Source: Lichenicola cladoniae
Lineage (GTDB): Bacteria; Pseudomonadota; Alphaproteobacteria; Acetobacterales; Acetobacteraceae
Reading direction: 5' to 3'
DNA length: 64,000 bases
NCBI RefSeq assembly: GCF_013201075.1
Contig: NZ_CP053708.1
Coordinates: 3,415,501 to 3,479,500, forward strand
Shown: piece after piece, positions 1 to 8,442 of the stretch
Layout of the letters: every line of letters starts with the position of its first letter
How positions within the stretch are numbered: the first letter of the stretch is position 1
The notes under the pieces: generated by a model
The model's database searches: none
The model's input: the letters and a program-made list of their open reading frames with translations, nothing else
Told to the model about the DNA's origin: nothing
Translations under genes and position numbers: made by a program

Positions 1-2403
1 GGCGTGCATCGCCCCGACGAGGGCAGCGTCCGTCTCGACGGCAAGGACGTCGTGCTTCGCAGCCCGCACGATGCCCTGGCCAACGGCATCGCCGTCATGC
101 ACCAGCACCCAGGCCTGTTTCCCGATCTCACCGTGGCCGAGAACATCGCCATCGGCCACATGCCGCTGACCCGGCTGAAACAGCTCGACCAGCGACGGAT
201 CGAAGCCGACGCCGCGCGGCTGCTGCAGGTGGTGGGGCTCGATTGCGCACCGCGCCGGTCGCTCGGCCTGCTGCGCAGTTCCGAACAGCAGCTGGTCGAA
301 GTGGCGCGTGCCCTGTCGGTCGATGCGCGCGTGCTGATCATGGACGAACCGACCGCGGCCCTGTCGCGCGGCGAGGTCGAGCGGCTGTTCGCCGTCGTCG
401 AGCAGCTGAAGAAGCGTGGCGTGGCGATGATGTTCGTCGGCCACCGCATGGAGGAGATCTACCGCATCGCGGATCGCGTGGTGGTGCTCCGCGATGGCCG
501 CCAGGTCGGAATGGCGCCGATCGGCGACCTCAGTCCGGCGGACGCGGTCACCATGATGGTCGGGCGCGAGCTCGGCACGCTGTATCCGACCCTCGACCCG
601 CCCCGCGACACAATCGTGCTGCAGGCAGACGGCCTGTCGCGGCGCGGCGCCTTCACCGACGTCTCGTTCGATCTGCATGCAGGCCAGATCCTGGGGTTCG
701 GCGGCTTGGTCGGCAGCGGCCGGACCGAGGTGGCCCGCGTGCTGTTCGGCATCGACCAGCCCACCGCCGGCACGATCGCGATCGACGGGGTGCGGCACGC
801 CTTCCGGTCCGCCGGCGCCGCCATGCAGGCGGGCGTCGGCTACGTGTCGGAAGACCGGCTGGGCCAGAGCCTGGTGATGGATTTCAGCATCCTGGACAAT
901 GCGTCGCTCACCGTGCTGCGGCAGGCGGCGCGACACGGACTGATCAGCCGGGATCGCGAGCTGGCCCTGGTCGAGCAGCCGCTGGACCGGATGAACCTGC
1001 GCTTCAGCAGCTACGACCAGCCGGTCAGCACCCTGTCCGGCGGCAACCAGCAGAAGGTGGTGCTGGCGAAGTGGCTGGCGACCGCGCCGAGGGTGCTCAT
1101 CCTGGACGAGCCGACCCAGGGCATCGACGTCAACGCCAAGGCGGAAGTGCACGCCATCATCGCCGACCTCGCACGAGGCGGCATGGCGATCATCCTGATC
1201 TCGTCCGAGATGCCGGAGCTGCTCGGCATGTGCCACGACATCCTGGTGTTCCGCGAAGGGCACGTGTCGGCGCGCATGCAAGGCAAGGACGCGACCCAGC
1301 AATCGGTGTTGCTGGCGGCGACAGATGCGGCGGGAGCCGCCAGGAAGACGAGCGCCGCCGACGCGGTGGCGGGTGCGACGGACGCGGTGCAGGCAGCGCG
1401 GCACGATCCGGCTGTCCGCCCGCCGGCACCGCGCCGCAGCCTGTTCCGGCGCGAATTCGGCCTGGTGGCGGCGATCGTCGCGATGATCGTGCCGGCGACC
1501 CTGATCAATCCGCGCATGCTGAGCCTGGCCAACATCGATGCGGTGGCGATGGACCTGGCGCTGCTGATCATCGTCGCGGCCGGCCAGATGCTGGTGATGA
1601 TCACCCGCAACATCGACCTGTCGGTGGCCTCGGTGATCGGGCTCTCGGCCTATCTCTGCGCGGACGCGCTGCACCGGTTCCCGGGACTTCCGCTCGCCGG
1701 TGCGGTGGCGATCGCCGGCCTGGTCGGGCTGGGCTGCGGCATCGTGAACGGGCTGGTGGTCACCCGCGGCCGGGTGCCGTCGATCGTGGTGACGCTCGGC
1801 ACGCTGTCCCTCTACCGAGGCCTGTGCAGCATGATCGCCGGCGGTCGCCAGATCAGCACCGAGCAGGTGCCGCAGGCCTGGCTCGACATGACCGCGATCC
1901 ACGTCCTCGGCATCCCGGTCATCCTGATCGCCGCGGCGGTCGCGCTGGCGCTGCTGGCGGCGATCCTGCAACGCCTGCCGCAGGGGCGGGAATTGTTCGC
2001 GGTCGGCTCCAATCCTGCCGGTGCCCGCCTGATCGGCATCAGCAGCGACCGGCTGGTCCTGGGTGCGTTCGCCTGCGCCGGACTCCTGGCCGGGCTGGAC
2101 GGCGCGCTGTGGGCCTCCCGCTATGCGACCGTCGATGCCCGGGTCGCCAGCGGCTACGAACTGACGGTGATTGCGGCCGTGGTGGTCGGCGGCACCGCGA
2201 TCCGGGGCGGTGCCGGCACCATCACCGGGATCGTGCTCGGTGCGCTGATGCTGCTGGTGATCCAGAACGGGCTGACGCTGGTGCGGGTCAATCCGCTGTG
2301 GCTGCAGGGCGTATACGGCCTGGTCATCGTGCTGGCGATCTCGCTCGACGCCTTCGTCTCCCGCCGGGCATTGCGCTCCGTCACCGAAAGGACCGCACGA
2401 TGA
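1..2403 (+). CDS. Sugar ABC transporter, ATPase-permease fusion (5' partial)
   Basis: Energises and forms part of the membrane channel for monosaccharide import (carbohydrate uptake transporter-2 type). The window opens inside the first ATPase domain, so its Walker A is missing. The remaining part has a degenerate first signature (SSEQQLVEVARAL), Walker B (VLIMDEPTAAL), then the second ATPase half with the expected weak P-loop (GLVGSGRTE), signature LSGGNQQKVV and Walker B LILDEPTQGID. After an Ala-rich linker at about residues 435-475 the same polypeptide continues as a multi-pass permease with the family motif ITRNIDLSVASV. In most relatives ATPase and permease are separate genes. The stop overlaps the next start (ATGA). 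Substrate is inferred to be rhamnose-like from the binding protein downstream. Confidence 0.88.
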   Translation, partial: GVHRPDEGSVRLDGKDVVLRSPHDALANGIAVMHQHPGLFPDLTVAENIAIGHMPLTRLKQLDQRRIEADAARLLQVVGLDCAPRRSLGLLRSSEQQLVEVARALSVDARVLIMDEPTAALSRGEVERLFAVVEQLKKRGVAMMFVGHRMEEIYRIADRVVVLRDGRQVGMAPIGDLSPADAVTMMVGRELGTLYPTLDPPRDTIVLQADGLSRRGAFTDVSFDLHAGQILGFGGLVGSGRTEVARVLFGIDQPTAGTIAIDGVRHAFRSAGAAMQAGVGYVSEDRLGQSLVMDFSILDNASLTVLRQAARHGLISRDRELALVEQPLDRMNLRFSSYDQPVSTLSGGNQQKVVLAKWLATAPRVLILDEPTQGIDVNAKAEVHAIIADLARGGMAIILISSEMPELLGMCHDILVFREGHVSARMQGKDATQQSVLLAATDAAGAARKTSAADAVAGATDAVQAARHDPAVRPPAPRRSLFRREFGLVAAIVAMIVPATLINPRMLSLANIDAVAMDLALLIIVAAGQMLVMITRNIDLSVASVIGLSAYLCADALHRFPGLPLAGAVAIAGLVGLGCGIVNGLVVTRGRVPSIVVTLGTLSLYRGLCSMIAGGRQISTEQVPQAWLDMTAIHVLGIPVILIAAAVALALLAAILQRLPQGRELFAVGSNPAGARLIGISSDRLVLGAFACAGLLAGLDGALWASRYATVDARVASGYELTVIAAVVVGGTAIRGGAGTITGIVLGALMLLVIQNGLTLVRVNPLWLQGVYGLVIVLAISLDAFVSRRALRSVTERTAR

Positions 2404-3425
2404 CACGCGGGGAGAGAGCCGCGACGGCGCTGCGCCGCTTCGCGACGTGGGAATCCTGCCTGGGCGCGCTGACCTCGCTGTTCATCCTGGCGGCGGTCGC
2501 GACGGTGCCTCGCTTCGCGACCGGGTTCAATATTTCGCAGGCGATCGCAGGCATCTCGGAAAAGGCGCTGATCGTGCTGCCGATGGCGCTACTGATGATC
2601 ACCCGCGAGATCGACCTGTCGGTCGCCAGCATCCTGGCATTGAGCAGCGTCGTACTGGGAGTATTGCTGCAGGCAGGCATCGGGCTGGCGCTGGCGATCC
2701 CGATCGTGCTGTTGGCAGGCACGGCCTGCGGCGTCGTCAACGGCCTGCTGGTGACCAGGCTCGGCCTCTCGTCGCTGCTGGTGACGTTGGGCACGATGGC
2801 GTTCTACCGCGGCCTCGGCTACGTGCTGCTCGGCGCCGACTCGGTCAACGAACTTCCCGACGCACTCACCGATTTCGGCATCGGCAATTTCCTGGTCGGT
2901 GCGATCCCGCAGACCATCGTACCGTTCCTGTTGCTGGCTCCGGTGTTCATGCTGGTCCTGTCCGCCACCGCGATCGGACGGCGCATCTATGCGGTCGGCG
3001 GTAGTCCGGACGTGGCGCTCTATTCCGGCATCGCCATCGGCCGGCTGAAGCTCGGCCTGTTCGCCCTGTCCGGGCTGATGTGCGCCATCGCCGGCATCGT
3101 GTTCACCGCCCGGCTGTCGAACGCGCGTGCCGACAATGCACAGGGTTTCGAGCTGGAAATCATCACCATGGCGCTGCTCGGCGGCATCAACGTGTTCGGC
3201 GGTCGTGGCCGGCTGACCGGGGTGATCTGGGCGGCCCTGCTGCTCGCGACGCTGCGCAATGTACTGGGCCTCGAGGGTATCGGCGGCGAGGCCCAGGGGA
3301 TCTCGATCGGGCTGCTGCTGATCCTGTCGCTGCTGCTCAACGGTCTCGTCGAATCTCGGCTGGCCCGCCTGCGCGCCCGCCGCCGCGCACCAGCTCCACA
3401 GGCCGGCGCCGCGTCGCCGGCCTGA
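2400..3425 (+). CDS. Sugar ABC transporter permease (RhaQ/RbsC-like)
   Basis: Inner-membrane permease of 341 residues, partner of the permease half of the preceding fusion protein. The motif ITREIDLSVASILALSS near residue 65 matches the signature loop of ribose/rhamnose-type permeases, followed by GLLVTRLGLSSLLVTLGTMA and the EAA-like stretch ALLGGINVFGGRG. About eight to ten hydrophobic segments can be read. The ATG at 2400 overlaps the upstream stop by four bases, which supports this start and tight translational coupling. Together with the fusion protein it gives the heterodimeric channel typical of rhamnose importers (RhaP plus RhaQ). The exact sugar is not proven by sequence. Confidence 0.88.
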   Translation: MTRGERAATALRRFATWESCLGALTSLFILAAVATVPRFATGFNISQAIAGISEKALIVLPMALLMITREIDLSVASILALSSVVLGVLLQAGIGLALAIPIVLLAGTACGVVNGLLVTRLGLSSLLVTLGTMAFYRGLGYVLLGADSVNELPDALTDFGIGNFLVGAIPQTIVPFLLLAPVFMLVLSATAIGRRIYAVGGSPDVALYSGIAIGRLKLGLFALSGLMCAIAGIVFTARLSNARADNAQGFELEIITMALLGGINVFGGRGRLTGVIWAALLLATLRNVLGLEGIGGEAQGISIGLLLILSLLLNGLVESRLARLRARRRAPAPQAGAASPA

Positions 3426-3470
3426 GAGAAACGTCCCCAACCAGAACAAGAAATCTCCAGGAGGATGACA

Positions 3471-4478
3471 ATGACATCGAGAACGAGCGCACTCATGCAG
3501 GCGATGATCGCCTGTGCCCTCATGTCGGGCGGCGCTGCCACCGCAGCCGAGTGCCGCAAGGGCCCGGTCACCGTGGGCTATATCCCGAAACTCGATACCG
3601 ACCCGTTCTTCCAGTCCGCCAATACCGGGGCGCAGAAGGCGCAGTCCGAGATCGGCGGCAAGATCGTGCTGCAGGCGCCGTCCCAGGCGACGGCGGAAGC
3701 GCAGATCGCCTTCATCAACAACATGGTGACTCAGGGCGTCGACGTGATCGCCATCTCCGGCAACGACGCGAATGCGCTGGCGCCGGCGCTGCGCCGGGCG
3801 GAGGCGCAGAATATCTGGGTCATCGCCTATGATTCCGACGTCGCGCCGAAGGCACGCTCGCTGTTCGTGAACCAGGCCAAGTCGGAACTGCTCGGCGAGG
3901 AAATGCTGCAGAGCCTGGGCAAGGCGATCAATTACGACGGCCAGTTCGCCATCCTGTCATCGACCCCGACCGCGTCGAACCAGAACAAGTGGATCGCGAA
4001 CATGCGCGAGACCATCGCGCACGATCCGAAGTTCGCCAAGATGAAGCTGGTGCAGGTCGCCTACGGCCAGGAGAGCGAGCAGATCAACCAGCAGCAGACC
4101 CTGGCGCTGGTGCAGGCATTCCCACAGCTGAAGGGCATCATCGTACCGGCCGGCATCGGCCTGCCGGCTGCCGCACGCGCACTGGACCAGGCCGGCCTGC
4201 TCAGCAAGATCAAGTTGTCGGGTCTCGGTCCGGTCACGCTGGTCAAGAAATACGTGAGCCAGGGCTCGGTCTCGGACGTCTGGTGGAACGTTCCCGACCT
4301 GGGCTACCTGTCGTACTACACCGCGCAGGCCCTGGCACAATGCAAGGTGAAGCCGGTCGAGGGCGCCACCTTCACGGCGGGCCACCTCGGCCAGTACACG
4401 GTCGGCGCCGGCGGCATCGTCATCCTGGGAGCCCCGGTCGTCGCCACGGCCGCCAACGTCGACAGCTTCCCGTTCTGA
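3471..4478 (+). CDS. Periplasmic sugar-binding protein (RhaS/LsrB-like)
   Basis: Captures the sugar in the periplasm and delivers it to the permeases encoded upstream. It has an N-terminal signal peptide ending near ATAAE, then a type-1 periplasmic-binding fold: GYIPKLDTDPFFQSANTG, the central VDVIAISGNDANALAPAL, and FAILSSTPTASNQNKWI. The last stretch closely resembles rhamnose-binding (RhaS) and AI-2-binding (LsrB) proteins. An ATG also exists at 3465, but the ribosome-binding site CAGGAGG ends at 3464, leaving a proper 6-nt spacer only for the ATG at 3471. This is the third gene of the importer operon. Rhamnose is the best guess, and another deoxysugar or AI-2-like ligand is possible. Confidence 0.87.
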   Translation: MTSRTSALMQAMIACALMSGGAATAAECRKGPVTVGYIPKLDTDPFFQSANTGAQKAQSEIGGKIVLQAPSQATAEAQIAFINNMVTQGVDVIAISGNDANALAPALRRAEAQNIWVIAYDSDVAPKARSLFVNQAKSELLGEEMLQSLGKAINYDGQFAILSSTPTASNQNKWIANMRETIAHDPKFAKMKLVQVAYGQESEQINQQQTLALVQAFPQLKGIIVPAGIGLPAAARALDQAGLLSKIKLSGLGPVTLVKKYVSQGSVSDVWWNVPDLGYLSYYTAQALAQCKVKPVEGATFTAGHLGQYTVGAGGIVILGAPVVATAANVDSFPF

Positions 4479-4503
4479 CGCGGGCCCGCTAACCGGCGCG
4501 GAT

Positions 4504-4529
4504 CCGACGGGTGGCCGGCCACCCGTCGG
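4504..4529. promoter_or_regulatory. 26-bp perfect GC-rich palindrome before the lacI-type gene
   Basis: A perfect 26-bp inverted repeat with no spacer (core GGGTGGCCGGCCACCC) lies between the binding-protein stop and the LacI-family start. It could be an operator for the adjacent LacI-type regulator, which often bind such central-CG palindromes. It could also be an RNA hairpin that protects the 3' end of the abundant binding-protein message. No T-tract follows, so a simple intrinsic terminator is unlikely. Confidence 0.55.
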
Positions 4530-4551
4530 GGCCAACTGCAGGAGTAACTCT

Positions 4552-5562
4552 GTGCCAACCATGATGGACGTTGCACGGCGCGCCGGCGTTGCCGTGTCCA
4601 CGGTCTCGCATGTCGTCAACAACACCCGCTTCGTTCACCCGACCACACGGGCCGCGGTCGAGGCCGCGATCGGTGCGACGGGCTACATCCCGAACACCAT
4701 CGCCCGATCGTTGGCCCGCTCAAGCACAGGCACCGTCGGCATCGCCATGTCGATCGTCTCCAACCCCTATTTCGTGGCGCTGCTGCAGGCGATCGTTTCG
4801 GAATGCGCGAAGCTAGGCCTGCCGGTCCTGCTTGCGGACACGGGCGAAGACCCGGACCGTGAGCTTGCGGTCATCCGGTCGTTTCACCAGCGCCGCGTCG
4901 ACGCCGTGCTGCTGGCCCCGGTCGGCGACGGCAGCGACCAGCAATCGCTGCACTACCTGCGCAAGACGGCGCTGCCTGCCGTCCTGATCGACCGGTTGAT
5001 CGCACCCGGGTTCAGCCAGGTCGGTGTGGACAATGCGACCGGCATCCGCTTGTTGCTGGACAGGCTCATCAAGCTTGGACATCGCCGGATCGGCCTGATC
5101 GCCGGGCAGCCCGGCATCGCCACCACGATCGAGCGGGTCGTCGCGTTCCGGAACGCCATACGGCAGGACGGTCTCGATCCCGAGCCCGAGCTTGTGCAGG
5201 CCAGTACGACCGACGTCGACGCGGCGCGATCCGCAGCACACGCGTTGTTCCGGCTGGCACACCCCCCGACCGCGATCGTCGCCGGCAACAACCACTCGAT
5301 GATTGGACTGATGCAGGCGGTCTGCGACGCCGGGCTCGGCGTTCCGGACCAGCTGGCCGTCGTCGGTTTCGACGATTTCGAATGGGCGGACTGTTTCCAT
5401 CCCCGGCTGACTGTCGTGGCCCAGCCGGTCGATGCGATCGCACGCCATGCCGTGTCGCTGCTCCGCGCCTTGATCGCCGATCCGGCGAGTGCCTCCCGGA
5501 CGATCTGCCTGCAGCCGAGCCTCATCATCCGGGAATCGTGCGGCGGGGCGATGGGCCGGTAG
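4552..5562 (+). CDS. LacI-family transcriptional regulator
   Basis: Likely local repressor of the sugar locus. The N-terminus (MDVARRAGVAVSTVSHVVNNTRFV) is a LacI helix-turn-helix with hinge, followed by a periplasmic-binding-like ligand domain (SIVSNPYFVALLQAIV; later VVGFDDFEWADCF). The 336-residue length is normal for the family. The start is a GTG placed seven bases after an AGGAG ribosome-binding site; an ATG three codons later is less well spaced. It follows the binding-protein gene and precedes an alpha-glucosidase gene on the same strand, so the inducer is probably the imported sugar or a product of the hydrolase. A perfect palindrome just upstream is a candidate site for autoregulation. 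Confidence 0.88.
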   Translation: MPTMMDVARRAGVAVSTVSHVVNNTRFVHPTTRAAVEAAIGATGYIPNTIARSLARSSTGTVGIAMSIVSNPYFVALLQAIVSECAKLGLPVLLADTGEDPDRELAVIRSFHQRRVDAVLLAPVGDGSDQQSLHYLRKTALPAVLIDRLIAPGFSQVGVDNATGIRLLLDRLIKLGHRRIGLIAGQPGIATTIERVVAFRNAIRQDGLDPEPELVQASTTDVDAARSAAHALFRLAHPPTAIVAGNNHSMIGLMQAVCDAGLGVPDQLAVVGFDDFEWADCFHPRLTVVAQPVDAIARHAVSLLRALIADPASASRTICLQPSLIIRESCGGAMGR

Positions 5563-5647
5563 CCGGCCGGCTCCGAAAGAAGCTCCAGAACCGCCCCTGG
5601 GGCCAGTCGTTGCTCGATCTTGCAGTTATCGAAAGCTTCCCCCTGGC

Positions 5648-7315
5648 ATGAACGACCAGATCGCGACGACCGACACCACGGCCACCGAATGGTGGCGCAC
5701 CGCGGTCATCTACCAGGTGTATCCTCGATCCTTCGCGGATTCCGACGGCGACGGCATCGGCGATCTTCCCGGCATCACCTCCCGGTTGCCCTACCTGGCA
5801 CGGCTTGGTGTCGATGCGGTCTGGCTGTCCCCGTTCTACCCGTCGCCGCAGGCCGATGCGGGCTACGACGTATCGGATTATCGCGGGGTCGACCCGCTGT
5901 TCGGCACGCTCGAGGATTGCGACCGGCTGCTGCGGGACGCGCACGCGCTGGGGCTTCGGGTGATCGTCGATCTGGTGCCGAACCACACCTCCGACGAACA
6001 TGCCTGGTTCCGGGCGGCGGTGGCGTCCCCGCCCGGCAGTCCGGAGCGGGCGCGCTACATCTTCAGGGATGGACAGGGGCCGGATGGCACGCTGCCTCCG
6101 AACAACTGGAAGAGCGTTTTCGGTGGGCGTGCGTGGTCGCGATGGCCCGGCGAAAGCCAGTGGTATCTGCACCTGTTCGACCGACGCCAGCCCGACCTGG
6201 ACTGGCAGCATCCCGAGGTCCGCACCGAGTTCGAGGATGTGCTGCGCTTCTGGCTCGACCGCGGCGTGGACGGGTTTCGCGTGGACGTGGCGCACGGGCT
6301 GATCAAGGCGCCGGGCCTGCCCGACTGGGAGCGCCAGGCCAGCATGGTCGGCGACGGGACCGACGATGGCGTCAACATGGGCCCGATGTGGGACCAGGAC
6401 GGCGTGCACGCGATCTATCGCGACTGGCGCCGCGTGCTCGACGCCTATCCCGGCGACCGGATGATGGTGGCGGAAGCCTGGGTGCGGCCGCAGGCGCATC
6501 TCGCCCGCTACGTGCGGCCCGACGAGATGCACCAGGCCTTCAACTTCGACTATCTGCTGGCCCGATGGGACGCGCGGATGCTGCGCCGCGTCATCGACGG
6601 GTCGCTGGCGGCGGCGGCTTCGGTGGGCGCTCCGACGACCTGGGTGATGTCGAACCACGACACCGTGCGCCACACCGCGCGGCTGGGATTGAGCAAGCCC
6701 GGCGTGCGGCCGAAAGGCATCGACAGCAAGGCGGAGCAGCCCGACGAGGCGCTGGGGCTTCGACGCGCCCGCGCCCTGGCGTTTCTCACGCTGGCGCTCC
6801 CCGGCTCGGCCTATCTCTACCAGGGCGAGGAACTGGGCCTGCCGGAGCATACGACGCTGGACGCGGCCTATCGTCAGGACCCCGCCTTCCATCGGACCAA
6901 TGGCGCTGAGGTCGGGCGTGATGGGTGCCGGGTGCCGATACCCTGGATAGCCGATGCACCGTCATTCGGTTTCGGCCCGGGCCCTGCGACCTGGCTACCG
7001 CAGCCGGACGGGTTCGCGCACTACGCGGTGGACCAGCAGGAGGATGCGCCCGGTTCGACGCTGGAACTGTATCGAGCCGTGCTGCGGCTTCGAAGGGAAT
7101 ACGGGCTGGGAAACGGCCAACTGCGCTGGCTGGATTCCGGCCCCGACATGCTGGTGCTGGATAACGGACCCGTTCGCGTCGTGGTCAATTTCGGCTTCGG
7201 CGCGGCCGTGCTGCCGGCGGGCAGGCTGCTGATCGGCAGTGTCTCGTCCGAACAGCCGGAGCCGGAGATCATACAGGGCAATAGCGCGATGTGGCTGGCC
7301 GTTCCGGGGCGGTAG
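5648..7315 (+). CDS. GH13 alpha-glucosidase (oligo-1,6-/alpha-1,4-glucosidase type)
   Basis: Hydrolyses alpha-glucosidic bonds in maltose-, isomaltose- or sucrose-like sugars, probably in the cytoplasm because no signal peptide is present. All four GH13 regions are visible in its 555 residues: DLVPNHTSD, GFRVDVAHG (nucleophile Asp), VAEAWV (acid/base Glu) and SNHD. The N-terminal AVIYQVYPRSFADSDGDGIGDL is typical of the alpha-glucosidase subfamily, with the QPDLDW signature. The first ATG of the conserved region is used; no strong ribosome-binding site is seen before it. It is the last gene of the locus and converges on rplT. Its pairing with a rhamnose-type importer is unusual. Confidence 0.9.
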   Translation: MNDQIATTDTTATEWWRTAVIYQVYPRSFADSDGDGIGDLPGITSRLPYLARLGVDAVWLSPFYPSPQADAGYDVSDYRGVDPLFGTLEDCDRLLRDAHALGLRVIVDLVPNHTSDEHAWFRAAVASPPGSPERARYIFRDGQGPDGTLPPNNWKSVFGGRAWSRWPGESQWYLHLFDRRQPDLDWQHPEVRTEFEDVLRFWLDRGVDGFRVDVAHGLIKAPGLPDWERQASMVGDGTDDGVNMGPMWDQDGVHAIYRDWRRVLDAYPGDRMMVAEAWVRPQAHLARYVRPDEMHQAFNFDYLLARWDARMLRRVIDGSLAAAASVGAPTTWVMSNHDTVRHTARLGLSKPGVRPKGIDSKAEQPDEALGLRRARALAFLTLALPGSAYLYQGEELGLPEHTTLDAAYRQDPAFHRTNGAEVGRDGCRVPIPWIADAPSFGFGPGPATWLPQPDGFAHYAVDQQEDAPGSTLELYRAVLRLRREYGLGNGQLRWLDSGPDMLVLDNGPVRVVVNFGFGAAVLPAGRLLIGSVSSEQPEPEIIQGNSAMWLAVPGR

Positions 7316-7334
7316 CGCCCGGAGCGAGGCCAGG

Positions 7335-7365
7335 AAAAAGGGCCGCTCCCTTACAGGAGCGGCCC
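7335..7365 (-). terminator. Intrinsic terminator after rplT (probably bidirectional)
   Basis: A perfect 10-bp GC-rich stem (GGGCCGCTCC with its complement) and 6-base loop is followed on the minus strand by TTTTT at 7339-7335. It lies just downstream of rplT and between the convergent rplT and GH13 genes, so it can stop both transcripts. The plus-strand tail (TCTTCC) is weaker. Confidence 0.88.
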
Positions 7366-7391
7366 TCTTCCATCTTGCAGGCTTAGCTGGA

Positions 7392-7751
7392 TCAGGCGGC
7401 GATCGCGACCTGGACCTTCTTCACGATCTCGGCGAAGGACGCCGGATCGTCATAGGCGATCGCGGCGAGAACCTTGCGGTCGATCTCGATCTCGGCCTTG
7501 TTCAGCCCGGCGATGAACCGGCTGTATGTCAGGCCATGCTCGCGGACGGCAGCGTTGATGCGCTGGATCCACAGGCCACGGAAGTCGCGCTTCTTGTTGC
7601 GACGGTCGCGATACGCATACTGGAGAGACTTCTCCAGGCGCTCGAGCGCGATACGATAGTTGGTCGACGAACGACCGACGAAGCCCTTGGACTGAGCCAG
7701 GACCTTCTTGTGACGAGCGTGTGTGGTTACGCCCCGTTTTACGCGTGCCAT
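7392..7751 (-). CDS. rplT: 50S ribosomal protein L20
   Basis: Binds 23S rRNA early in large-subunit assembly. The 119-residue protein starts MARVKRGV, contains the conserved [29 protein letters not shown] block and [10 protein letters not shown], and is full length for the family. It follows rpmI by 13 bases, the common rpmI-rplT pair. In many bacteria infC precedes this pair and pheST follows it. Here neither neighbour is present: a convergent glycosidase gene lies downstream, and a divergent peptidase gene lies upstream of rpmI. A strong terminator follows immediately. Confidence 0.98.
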   Translation of the reverse strand: MARVKRGVTTHARHKKVLAQSKGFVGRSSTNYRIALERLEKSLQYAYRDRRNKKRDFRGLWIQRINAAVREHGLTYSRFIAGLNKAEIEIDRKVLAAIAYDDPASFAEIVKKVQVAIAA

Positions 7752-7764
7752 TTCTCAGTGCTCC

Positions 7765-7968
7765 TCAGGCCAGCCCGTAGGGGGCCCACTGCTTCACAGT
7801 CTTGCCATCCTGCTCGGCGAGCACCTGGCTGCCGCGGTTGGACCGCTTCATCTTCTGTGAGCGATTGATCAGGCCGTGGCGCTTGTTGCCAGGACCCGCG
7901 AGCACCTTGCCGGTCGCGGTGATCTTGAACCGCTTCTTGACCGACGACTTGGTCTTCATCTTGGGCAT
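7765..7968 (-). CDS. rpmI: 50S ribosomal protein L35
   Basis: Small basic large-subunit protein of 67 residues. The sequence [22 protein letters not shown] followed by [18 protein letters not shown] is diagnostic. Translation starts at ATG with a GGAGACC-type ribosome-binding site directly upstream on the minus strand. It is the first gene of a two-gene operon with rplT. The region just upstream can fold into a branched RNA structure, a candidate autoregulatory leader. infC is not adjacent, so the pair must have its own promoter in the 474-base gap shared with the divergent peptidase gene. Confidence 0.98.
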   Translation of the reverse strand: MPKMKTKSSVKKRFKITATGKVLAGPGNKRHGLINRSQKMKRSNRGSQVLAEQDGKTVKQWAPYGLA

Positions 7969-8442
7969 TTCGGTCTCCTACCGTGGAGCCGTCCTCTCCC
8001 TCGGGAGCGGCCCACCATGGGCCACAGGACAGCCGTCATGGCCAGGCATGCCCATTCCAGGCCCGGACGCACGAACAGGCGCGGACGTTTAGTCGGGTTC
8101 GTGCCAAAACTCAACCCGCCTGATGACGGCACCCCGAACCGCCATCACGCCCCACAGGGTGACACCCGCCTCCCCGGCAGCAGGGTGGCGAGACCGCCCG
8201 GGCCAGAACGCTGCCTGTTTCGCAGGCACTTGCCGATCATATAAACAGGATACGCAAAGTCTGGACGCACATTCTGTTCACCACCCCAAATTCCACACCG
8301 TGTCGACCTTGAACCTAAATTGTTGGCCATCTACACAGTTCGTCACGGCGCGTGAAACAATGTCACAGAGGCTGGGACTGGTCCGGGATAGCGGCACGTC
8401 TCCAGCCCTTTCCGACACACGTCGATACACTGGAGGATATTG
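7969..8442. other. 474-base divergent intergenic region
   Basis: Non-coding gap between rpmI (minus) and the S53 peptidase gene (plus). It holds the candidate rpmI leader structure near the left end and must contain promoters for both genes, but I could not pick convincing -35/-10 pairs. Open frames crossing it have no family features and no plausible ribosome-binding sites. The strand to the right is AT-richer from about 8240 onward, as expected for promoter DNA. Confidence 0.6.
7988..8033 (-). promoter_or_regulatory. Candidate structured leader of rpmI-rplT (three-way junction)
   Basis: The mRNA leader about 20-65 bases before rpmI can form a closing stem (7988-7995 with 8026-8033, eight pairs including one G-U on the minus-strand RNA). 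This stem encloses two adjacent hairpins: 7996-7999 with 8004-8007, and 8009-8014 with 8018-8023. Ribosomal-protein leaders commonly use such folds for feedback by L20 or a partner. This is a hand-drawn fold, so the biological role is inferred. Confidence 0.45.
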
